From Candidatus Nomurabacteria bacterium (lineage in GTDB: Bacteria; Patescibacteriota; Saccharimonadia; Saccharimonadales; Saccharimonadaceae), in NCBI GenBank assembly GCA_031264785.1, contig JAISDN010000060.1, positions 1-7,694 on the forward strand: a stretch of DNA of 7,694 bases, in the 5' to 3' direction. The position numbers and the translations under genes were made by a program. The notes beneath the pieces were generated by a model, which saw only the letters and a list, made by a program, of their open reading frames with translations, made no database searches and was not told the DNA's origin. This document shows positions 1-5,654 of this stretch, in pieces (the first letter of the stretch is position 1; each line of letters begins with the position of its first letter).

Positions 1-224
1 GTGTCTCCGTTGGGGTTACCGTCCCAGTAGATTGGGATCATATTAGCATCGATGCCTACTATTATGTTTTCTGGGCCACCTACGCCGGGGGAATTCTGAC
101 CTGTTGCTTCGGCAAAAACCGAAACTGGGTTAAAAGAGAAAGCTAAAGCCAGTGCGAAGACTAAGCTTAGAAGGGAGACCCCCCCCCCGTGGGATTTAGT
201 GGTTAGAGATTTTAATAATGTCAT
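1..224 (-). CDS. Secreted protein of unknown function, 5' part only
   Basis: The minus strand opens with ATG at 224-222, preceded by a good ribosome site (GGAGG at 234-230, 5-base spacer), and stays open for 74 codons to the window edge. The N-terminus is a plausible Sec signal peptide: MTLLKSLTTKSHGGG, then a hydrophobic core VSLLSLVFALALAF and a likely cleavage site after VFA (before EATGQN). The visible mature part is rich in Gly, Asn and Pro and contains NIIVGIDANMIPIYWDGN; I do not recognise a family. A run of ten G on the coding strand (plus-strand C at 179-188) encodes the three glycines right before the hydrophobic core, so a one-base slip would abolish the product. The gene is divergent from dnaX and has its own promoter. 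The export prediction is fairly secure; the function is unknown. Confidence 0.75.
   Translation of the reverse strand, partial: MTLLKSLTTKSHGGGVSLLSLVFALALAFSFNPVSVFAEATGQNSPGVGGPENIIVGIDANMIPIYWDGNPNGD
179..188 (-). repeat. Ten-base G homopolymer inside coding sequence
   Basis: Ten consecutive C on the plus strand read as ten G in the minus-strand gene, covering codons for His-Gly-Gly-Gly-Val just upstream of the signal-peptide core. Runs like this are prone to slipped-strand length change and also to sequencing error. Confidence 0.9.
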
Positions 225-258
225 TCGGTCCTCCACAATTTCTGTGATTATTGCGGAT

Positions 259-288
259 AGTATAGCATAAGTGAGTTAGTTATGGGAA
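259..288 (-). promoter_or_regulatory. Promoter of the minus-strand secreted gene
   Basis: Read on the minus strand, TGC at 267-265 is followed by TATACT at 264-259, an extended -10 element. A weak -35 candidate, TTCCCA, lies at 288-283 with an 18-base spacer. Transcription would start near 252, giving a leader of about 28 bases that contains the GGAGG ribosome site. The same TGC-TATACT string occurs before the last gene of the window (7619-7627). Confidence 0.6.
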
Positions 289-297
289 TGTTTTTAT

Positions 298-328
298 TTC
301 TGGATTCCGCGTCAAGCGCGGAATGACG
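298..328. repeat. REP-like intergenic palindrome
   Basis: Arms ATTCCGCG (304-311) and CGCGGAAT (317-324) pair perfectly over 8 bp around a TCAAG loop, flanked by TTCTGG on the left and GACG on the right. This matches the general pattern of dispersed palindromes of the form TGGATTCC...GGAATGACG seen in many bacteria (REP-like elements, compare Rickettsiales intergenic repeats and neisserial dRS3). Neither side has a T-run placed after the stem, so it is not a typical intrinsic terminator. Only one copy is visible here; that it is dispersed in this genome is inference. Confidence 0.65.
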
Positions 329-389
329 TGGGAGTGCGTGTGGAAAAATCATTGACAAAATTACTACAGTTTTTAATGCACATGTGGTG

Positions 390-395
390 TATAAT
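390..395 (+). promoter_or_regulatory. -10 element upstream of dnaX
   Basis: A perfect TATAAT lies 18 bases before the dnaX ATG; transcription would begin around 402, just ahead of the AGGAG ribosome site. There is no good -35 at 16-18 bases. The perfect TTGACA at 352-357 is 32 bases away, too far to pair with it. Confidence 0.5.
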
Positions 396-404
396 AGGGT
401 AAAT

Positions 405-409
405 AGGAG
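405..409 (+). promoter_or_regulatory. dnaX ribosome binding site, decides the start
   Basis: AGGAG lies 4 bases before ATG at 414. An in-frame GTG at 384 would extend the protein by ten residues, but it precedes the -10 box and has no ribosome site, so 414 is preferred. Confidence 0.7.
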
Positions 410-413
410 TGGA

Positions 414-1784
414 ATGGGTAGAACTGCGCTGTATCGGAAATATCGTTCGCGGGCGCTTAGTGAGGTGATCGGGCAAGATCATATCACTTCGGTGCTGGCA
501 GCCGCTGTCAAAGGCGGCGGTTTTTCGCACGCTTATATTTTTACCGGGCCGCGCGGCATTGGCAAGACTAGCGTGGCGCGGATTTTGGCGCATTTGGTCA
601 ACGATTTGGAATACGACGAAACCGACAAGGTAGATATTATTGAGATTGACGCGGCTTCTAATACTGGTGTTGATAATATTCGTGACTTGCGCGAAAAGGT
701 TAATATCGCGCCGACTAGCACCAAATATAAAGTTTATATTATTGACGAAGTTCATATGCTATCGACGGGGGCTTTTAACGCGCTGCTGAAGACGCTGGAG
801 GAGCCGCCAGAGCACGTAATTTTTATTTTGGCGACGACCGAAGTGCAAAAAGTGCCGGCTACGATTTTGAGTCGGGCGCAGCGGTTTCATTTTCGGCCAG
901 TGGGGCGGGATAAGGTGGTGGAGCATTTGCGGAGTATTGCCAAGGCTGAGAAAATTAAGATTAGCGATGAGGCTTTGGAGCTGATTGCCGAGCGCGGCGA
1001 GGGCAGTTTTCGGGATTCTATCTCGCTGCTGGATCAGCTGAGTGGACTGGGCCAGAAGATTGAGCTCAGTGACGTGGAGGACACTTTGGGGCTGGCGCCT
1101 AATCAGCAGATTGAGAAGTTGGTGGCGGCGGTGGTTGGCAAAAATCCGACGGAGATTACTAAGATTTTGAATCAGTTTAAAGCGGAGGGAATTTCGGCTA
1201 GCGTGGTGGCCGAACAGCTGATAAATAAGCTGGCGATGGAGGCGGCGGAGCGGCCGAAACTTTATAAAGTTATCGAGGCGCTGATTGACGCACCCAAGTC
1301 GGCTGATCCGCAGTTGAAGATGTTGGCGATTTTGGCGGATTTTACTTCGCAAGGAGCGGCCGCACTGCCGCTGCGGGCTGAGCCGATGGTGATGGAGGAG
1401 ATTAAGGTTGAGTATAAGCCGGTGCGTAAGGCGGCCGCTGCGATAGATAATGTTGTAAATTTCACAACAGAAGTTGCTGAAAAAGCACCAAAAACCATCG
1501 ATTGGGAGGAGGTTAAGGCTAAAATTACCGAAACTAACGCGATTTTTGGCAGTTTGTTAGGCAATGCCAGCGTTGATTACGATGGCGAAACTTTGACGCT
1601 GTATTTTCGGCAAAAGTTTTATCGGAATAAAATGAACGGCAGTGATAAAAAGGAGCAACTGGGGCAGGTTTTGGAAAATCTGTATGGCGGCCGGCCGAAA
1701 ATTGTGGTCAGCGAGGGTCTGAAACCAAAAAATGATAATTTGAGCAAAGTTGCTGATATAATGGGGGGAGGGGAGGTTTTATGA
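414..1784 (+). CDS. dnaX: DNA polymerase III clamp-loader subunit (tau/gamma)
   Basis: This is the 456-residue AAA+ motor of the clamp loader that places the sliding clamp on primed DNA. It starts MGRTALYRKYR, the usual DnaX opening. Walker A is GPRGIGKT (about 45-52), Walker B is YIIDEVH (108-114), the arginine-finger region is ILSRAQRF (151-158, Ala where most DnaX have the Cys of the SRC motif), and sensor 2 is GSFRDSISLLDQ (197-208). A helical lid and collar domain follow to about 325, then a short linker, then a C-terminal domain from W364. The four-cysteine zinc module normally between Walker A and Walker B is absent: HLVNDLEYDETDKVDIIEI runs straight through. It is short next to E. coli tau (643), and no A7 slippery site is seen. 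The TGA stop overlaps the dnaB start, so the two are translationally coupled. Identity is very secure. Confidence 0.97.
   Translation: MGRTALYRKYRSRALSEVIGQDHITSVLAAAVKGGGFSHAYIFTGPRGIGKTSVARILAHLVNDLEYDETDKVDIIEIDAASNTGVDNIRDLREKVNIAPTSTKYKVYIIDEVHMLSTGAFNALLKTLEEPPEHVIFILATTEVQKVPATILSRAQRFHFRPVGRDKVVEHLRSIAKAEKIKISDEALELIAERGEGSFRDSISLLDQLSGLGQKIELSDVEDTLGLAPNQQIEKLVAAVVGKNPTEITKILNQFKAEGISASVVAEQLINKLAMEAAERPKLYKVIEALIDAPKSADPQLKMLAILADFTSQGAAALPLRAEPMVMEEIKVEYKPVRKAAAAIDNVVNFTTEVAEKAPKTIDWEEVKAKITETNAIFGSLLGNASVDYDGETLTLYFRQKFYRNKMNGSDKKEQLGQVLENLYGGRPKIVVSEGLKPKNDNLSKVADIMGGGEVL
1772..1776 (+). promoter_or_regulatory. dnaB ribosome binding site inside dnaX
   Basis: GGAGG, within a longer purine stretch (GGGGGGAGGGGAGG, 1763-1776), ends 4 bases before the dnaB ATG and at the same time encodes the Gly-Gly-Gly-Glu end of DnaX. 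With the ATGA overlap at 1781-1784 it suggests coupled translation of the two replication proteins. Confidence 0.75.
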
Positions 1785-3127
1785 ACGAAAAAGCTGGGAA
1801 TGTGAAGTTGCCGCCGCAAGATATCGAAGCTGAAATGAGCTTGCTGGGCGCGGTGCTGATTGACGACGAAGTGATGTCGGACGTGGCCGACCGAATTACG
1901 GCGGAGGAATTTTATGAGCCGAAGCATCGCAGCATTTTTTCGGCGATGGTGAAGCTGTATGACGGCAATCGGCCGATTGATCTTTTGACGCTAAAAAGTC
2001 AGCTGGATGGTGAAAAAAAGCTGAAAGAAATTGGCGGCCGGAAATACTTAACCGAGCTGGCTAGTTATGTGCCGACGGCGGCCAACGCGGCGGCTTATGC
2101 CGAGATTATTCGCACTAATGCCACGCGCCGGCGCTATATTGAAATCAGCACGCGGATTGCTAATCTGTCTTTTGAAGGCGAACTGGACATTAAAGAGCTG
2201 AGCGATCAAGTTGAATCGCTGGTTTATCACGCTAATTCGGAAAATGTGTCGGGCGATTTGGTGTCGATTGAGGCGATTGTCAATAATACTTACGAAACGA
2301 TTGAGCAGATTCAGAGCAATCCGGACAAGTTGCGCGGCGTTAAGACTGGTTATGCCGATTTGGATAAAATTACCGCTGGTTTGCAAAAGTCGGATTTGAT
2401 AATTTTGGCGGCGCGGCCGGCGATGGGTAAGTCGACTTTGGCGCAAAATTTGGCAATGAATGTGGCTATGAAAGAGAAAAAAGCCGTGCTGTTTTTTACG
2501 CTAGAGATGAGTCAAGAGCAACTGGTGGAGCGGATGCTTTCGGAGACGGCTGGGGTTGATAATTCCAAAATTCGGACTGGAAAATTGACTGGCGAGGAGA
2601 TGACCAAGATTGGTAATGCGATGGGTGAAATTGCTGAAGCGCCGATTTTTATTGATCAATCGTCGGATATTAGCGTGCTGGAAATGCGCACTAAGGCGCG
2701 GCGCTTGGCACACAAGCAACCGCTGGGACTGATTATTGTGGACTATCTGCAGCTGATGCGGGCGGCGCGCGGTAATAGAGATAATAATCGAGTGCAGGAA
2801 GTTGGCGAGATTAGTCGCGGGCTGAAGCTGCTGGCGCGCGAAATGGATGTGCCGGTGGTGGCGCTGTCACAGCTGTCGCGGGCTGTGGAAAGCCGTAATC
2901 CGCCGATTCCAATGTTGTCGGATTTGCGCGAATCGGGTTCAATTGAGCAGGACGCCGACATTGTGATGTTTATGTATCGCGAGGATTATTATGACGAAGA
3001 CACCGATCGCAAAAACATTACGGATCTGATTATTTCCAAGCATCGCAACGGTTCGGTCGGCAAAGTTCAGTTGTATTTCCATCCGTCGCAGCTCAAGTTT
3101 ACGTCTTATTCTAATCGGCAAGACTAA
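1781..3127 (+). CDS. dnaB: Replicative DNA helicase DnaB
   Basis: A 448-residue hexameric helicase that unwinds DNA 5' to 3' at the fork, close to the usual family length (E. coli 471). The N-terminal DnaB_N helical domain starts at LPPQDIEAEMSLLGA (about 10-24) and runs to about 115; a linker follows. The RecA-like motor begins with GYADLDKITAGL (190-201), with Walker A ARPAMGKST (211-219), FFTLEMS (238-244), Walker B IIVDYLQLM (318-326), ISRGLKLLAREM (344-355), LSQLSRAVE (362-370), DLRESGSIEQDADIV (381-395) and the arginine-finger region SKHRNGSVG (419-427). No intein is present. The ATG overlaps the dnaX stop and has a strong ribosome site. Pairing with dnaX is functionally sensible, since both act at the fork. 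Identity is very secure. Confidence 0.98.
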   Translation: MNEKAGNVKLPPQDIEAEMSLLGAVLIDDEVMSDVADRITAEEFYEPKHRSIFSAMVKLYDGNRPIDLLTLKSQLDGEKKLKEIGGRKYLTELASYVPTAANAAAYAEIIRTNATRRRYIEISTRIANLSFEGELDIKELSDQVESLVYHANSENVSGDLVSIEAIVNNTYETIEQIQSNPDKLRGVKTGYADLDKITAGLQKSDLIILAARPAMGKSTLAQNLAMNVAMKEKKAVLFFTLEMSQEQLVERMLSETAGVDNSKIRTGKLTGEEMTKIGNAMGEIAEAPIFIDQSSDISVLEMRTKARRLAHKQPLGLIIVDYLQLMRAARGNRDNNRVQEVGEISRGLKLLAREMDVPVVALSQLSRAVESRNPPIPMLSDLRESGSIEQDADIVMFMYREDYYDEDTDRKNITDLIISKHRNGSVGKVQLYFHPSQLKFTSYSNRQD

Positions 3128-3131
3128 AATA

Positions 3132-3140
3132 TGATAAAAT
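3132..3140 (+). promoter_or_regulatory. Possible internal extended -10 promoter
   Basis: TGA (3132-3134) followed by TAAAAT (3135-3140) sits between dnaB and the membrane gene and resembles the TGA-TATAAT before the lipase-like gene. No convincing -35 is visible. If used, transcription would start only about 4 bases before the next ATG, so the message would be nearly leaderless. Confidence 0.35.
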
Positions 3141-3150
3141 GGTGGAGTAA

Positions 3151-4584
3151 ATGAAGTTAGAATTAGAAAAATATTGGTTGTATCGCAATCGCCACTCGGT
3201 CGGTATGGCGCTGGTTTTTGTGATTTTGGGCTTTTTTATCATTTGGGGATTTGACCGTTTGCCGATTGGCCTGAGTGAATTTGAAATGCAAAGCGCGGCG
3301 CTGTCTGGTAATATTTCTTTTCCAGAGTCGATTGTCGATCTGCCTTATCATTTTTTGCAGTGGCTGTCGATTGGATTTTTTGGTCTGTCGCAATTTTCGA
3401 TTCGTTTGCCGTCGGTGATTTTAGCCTTCTTTGGCGGCATTTTTATTATGGGTGGCATCCGAAACTTGACCAAAAATAACGTAGCGATTATTACTGGTTT
3501 GGTGATTTCTTCCAGCGTGTTTTTCCTTGATTTTGCGCGAATCGGCGCGCCAATGATTATGAATATTTTTCTGTTTTCGCTGACAATCTTTTCCTTAACG
3601 CAGTATCTTTTCAAAAACCGCCGCAATGTGATTTGGCTGGTTTTGGCGATTGCGGCGATTATTTTGGAAACTTATTCGCCGCTCGGAATTTATACTTTGC
3701 TAGCTTTGTTGCTGCTTAGTATTGCCCATCCCAAAGCGCGACTTTTTATCGCCAAGATTAAACTTTGGCACAAACTTTTGCTACTTGGGCTGTTGCTGAT
3801 TGTGATGGCGCCGATGGTTTATGCGGCGATTTTGAGTCCGTCGATTATTCCGGATTTGCTGGGCATCGGCCAATTCCAGATCGCGCCGGCCGAAATTGGC
3901 AATAGTTTTCAGGTGCTGTTTAATCCGTCTGGCACCGAATTCGCTGGTCTCGCCACGCCTTTGATTAACTTCGTAGAACTAGCTTTGATGGCCCTCGGAA
4001 TTGTGGCGCTGGTCAAAAATCGTCAATCGATTCGGTCGTATTTGACGTTGGGTTTGGCGGCCTTGACTTTGGTATTTGCGCTGGCTGACATTACAAAATC
4101 TTACTTGCTGTTTTTGCCAATGATATTTTTGATTGCTTTTGGCGTTCAAGAAATTATCAATCGTTGGTATGGGCTGTTTCCGTTTAATCCTTATGCGCGG
4201 TTTTTGGGATTGGTGCCGATTTTGATTTTAGTTAGTAGCCTAACTTTTTCAAATTACGCGCTGTATGTCAGCGACGAGCTTTATGATAAAGATGTAGTTT
4301 ATGGCCAAAGTCTGGTCTTTTCGGTTGTTAAAGAAACCGTTAACGACCTCAGTGCGCACGATGTTAATTTGGTAGTTTCGAATGATGAGCTAGATTTTTA
4401 TCGGCTGCTGGAAAAAGATTATCCGAATCTGAAAGTTCGAACTGAAATTGAACGCAGTGCCGAAACCAAAATTTTAATTCCGTCGACTTTTGAGAAAAAT
4501 TACGCCATTCCAAACTTGGCCAAGTTTAGCAACACGGCCGATAAAAATGTTTTGGTAAAAATTTATCAAAATAGTGTAAAATAG
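3151..4584 (+). CDS. ArnT/PMT-like GT-C membrane glycosyltransferase
   Basis: A 477-residue integral membrane protein with about 11-12 hydrophobic segments (for example near 17-34, 85-105, 110-127, 135-153, 158-172, 178-192, 207-227, 269-287, 297-336 and 350-367) and a soluble C-terminal domain of about 105 residues. The order of elements fits the PMT_2/ArnT family, which moves sugars from polyprenyl-phosphate donors outside the membrane: LSEFEMQSAALS in the first external loop (acidic E43/E45), PYHFLQWLSIGFFGLSQFSIRLPS (65-88) and FARIGAPMIM (128-137). The target is unknown; surface protein or cell-wall glycosylation is a reasonable guess. The start lies 23 bases after dnaB, with GGTGGAG only 3 bases upstream. 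I am confident of the membrane topology, moderately so of the family, and not of the substrate. Confidence 0.7.
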   Translation: MKLELEKYWLYRNRHSVGMALVFVILGFFIIWGFDRLPIGLSEFEMQSAALSGNISFPESIVDLPYHFLQWLSIGFFGLSQFSIRLPSVILAFFGGIFIMGGIRNLTKNNVAIITGLVISSSVFFLDFARIGAPMIMNIFLFSLTIFSLTQYLFKNRRNVIWLVLAIAAIILETYSPLGIYTLLALLLLSIAHPKARLFIAKIKLWHKLLLLGLLLIVMAPMVYAAILSPSIIPDLLGIGQFQIAPAEIGNSFQVLFNPSGTEFAGLATPLINFVELALMALGIVALVKNRQSIRSYLTLGLAALTLVFALADITKSYLLFLPMIFLIAFGVQEIINRWYGLFPFNPYARFLGLVPILILVSSLTFSNYALYVSDELYDKDVVYGQSLVFSVVKETVNDLSAHDVNLVVSNDELDFYRLLEKDYPNLKVRTEIERSAETKILIPSTFEKNYAIPNLAKFSNTADKNVLVKIYQNSVK

Positions 4585-4636
4585 TATTAAAGTTAATTAA
4601 GAATGCGGGCGAATTGGCGCGCAAAAAGGAGAAGAT

Positions 4637-4933
4637 ATGGCAGGAATGGGTAGCCAAATGAAGATGTTAAACCAGATGCGCAAAGTGCAGAAGGAACTGG
4701 CACGAGAGATTGTCGAAGTCGAAGCTGGCGATGGCGCGGTGGTGATTCAGTTTAATGGCGAAATGAAAGTTGTTAGTGTGAAGTTGGACGCTAGCAAAAT
4801 TGATCTAGACGATATTAGCGAGCTGGAGGCTTGGCTGCAGGCCGCGATTCGCGATGGCTTGAAGGAAGCGCAAGATATGGCGGCCGAAAAAATGAAGCCG
4901 TTGATGGGCGGTTTAGGTAATCTTGGTTTGTAA
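4637..4933 (+). CDS. ybaB: YbaB/EbfC family nucleoid-associated protein
   Basis: A 98-residue protein with the complete YbaB/EbfC layout: an N-terminal helix (MKMLNQMRKVQKELAREI, about 8-25), a central three-strand sheet (VEVEAGDGAVVIQFNGEMKVVSVKLD), and a C-terminal helix (LEAWLQAAIRDGLKEAQDMAAEKM) with a Gly-rich tail. Members form dimers that bind DNA and help organise the nucleoid. Its place just before recR is the same as in E. coli, where the order is dnaX-ybaB-recR. The start has a good ribosome site, AGGAG at 4627-4631, 5 bases before ATG. The 52 bases between it and the upstream gene contain no clear terminator, so it probably belongs to the same transcript. Identity is secure. Confidence 0.93.
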   Translation: MAGMGSQMKMLNQMRKVQKELAREIVEVEAGDGAVVIQFNGEMKVVSVKLDASKIDLDDISELEAWLQAAIRDGLKEAQDMAAEKMKPLMGGLGNLGL

Positions 4934-4943
4934 ATAATTTAAT

Positions 4944-5561
4944 ATGAAAAATATCTTACCAAAAGCTTTGAGCGAATTGATTGACGACTTCGGGGTGTTG
5001 CCGGGCGTTGGCGCGCGGACGGCCGAAAGGTATGCTTATTATATGTTGAGAAACGAGACGGCGTTGTGTCGGCGGTTGGCGGGATCTTTGGAAAAATTGC
5101 ACGCCCACGTTGGGACTTGTCCGGTAACGTTTGCTTTTATTGATGCAAACGAAGACGTTTCGCCGCTATATTCGGCCGCCGATCGCGACAAAACTGTGGT
5201 GGCGGTGGTGGAAGATCCGTTTGACGTGCTGGCGGTTGAAAATACCGGCCAATTTAGCGGCACGTATCACGTTTTGGGCGGCGCAATTTCGCCGATTGAC
5301 GGCGTTGGGCCGGAGCAATTACATATTCCAGAATTGATTGAACGAATTAAAAAAGACAAAGTGAAGGAAATTATTTTGGCCACTAACGCCAGTGTGGAAG
5401 GCGAAAGTACGGCGCTATATATTCAAAAACAGATTGAAAATGCCGGCCTCGAAAATATTGCTATCACGCGGTTGGCGCGTGGTTTGCCGTCTGGCGTTGA
5501 CTTAGCTTATACCGACCAAATCACCTTGTCGCACGCCCTCAAGGGACGACAGAATTTGTAG
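4944..5561 (+). CDS. recR: Recombination mediator RecR, degenerate zinc finger
   Basis: A 205-residue RecR, which with RecO (and RecF) helps load RecA on SSB-coated gapped DNA; length is typical. The N-terminal helix-hairpin-helix is FGVLPGVGARTAERYAYYML (16-35). The Toprim domain spans about 84-175, with VVEDP (88-92), TGQFSGTYHVLGG (101-113), PIDGVGPEQL (117-126) and ATNASVEGESTA (146-157); the conserved C-terminal part is RLARGLPSGVDL (176-187) and DQITLSHALKGR (191-202). The usual C4 zinc finger is reduced to a single cysteine (C59): the other positions appear as Thr, Ser and Tyr in CPVT and SPLY. It starts 10 bases after ybaB in an A/T-only stretch without a ribosome site, so translation may depend on ybaB. 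Identity is very secure. Confidence 0.96.
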   Translation: MKNILPKALSELIDDFGVLPGVGARTAERYAYYMLRNETALCRRLAGSLEKLHAHVGTCPVTFAFIDANEDVSPLYSAADRDKTVVAVVEDPFDVLAVENTGQFSGTYHVLGGAISPIDGVGPEQLHIPELIERIKKDKVKEIILATNASVEGESTALYIQKQIENAGLENIAITRLARGLPSGVDLAYTDQITLSHALKGRQNL

Positions 5562-5564
5562 ACT

Positions 5565-5593
5565 TTGTCTTTTCTAATAAAATATGATATAAT
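5565..5593 (+). promoter_or_regulatory. Promoter of the lipase-like gene
   Basis: A -35 TTGTCT (5565-5570), a 17-base spacer and a perfect -10 TATAAT (5588-5593) preceded by TGA (extended -10) make this the best-formed promoter in the window. Transcription would start near 5600, leaving a leader of about 55 bases. It sits right after recR, with no terminator between. Confidence 0.75.
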
Positions 5594-5643
5594 CCAGAGG
5601 AAAATTGGTGGGAAGTGTGGGGATTTTAGTTCCTTGACAAATT

Positions 5644-5648
5644 GGAGG
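5644..5648 (+). promoter_or_regulatory. Ribosome binding site of the lipase-like gene
   Basis: GGAGG, extended to GGAGGTG, ends 6 bases before ATG at 5655. It is strong and well placed, and supports that start. Confidence 0.8.
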
Positions 5649-5654
5649 TGAAAA

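Noticed and set aside
304..324. Palindrome as an intrinsic terminator
   Set aside because: No T-run follows the stem on either strand: the plus side continues GACGTGGG and the minus side CCAGAAATAAAAA.
384..413. Upstream GTG start giving a ten-residue longer DnaX
   Set aside because: It lies before the likely -10 box and has no ribosome site. ATG at 414 has AGGAG just upstream and gives the normal DnaX N-terminus.
759..1352. Long open frame on the minus strand (197 codons) inside dnaX
   Set aside because: It is antisense to a clearly conserved gene, rich in Arg, Leu and Gln as expected of a frame shadow, and has no ribosome site or recognisable domain.
1646..1652. TAAAAAG as a programmed frameshift site for a gamma-like DnaX product
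   Set aside because: The known site is A AAA AAG. Here a -1 slip would mismatch the first lysine codon, and the position is only about 45 codons from the end, too late for a gamma form.
5596..5640. Riboswitch or regulatory hairpin in the 55-base leader of the lipase-like gene
   Set aside because: Only short pairings such as AGGAA with TTCCT are possible; no stable stem or known riboswitch core is visible.
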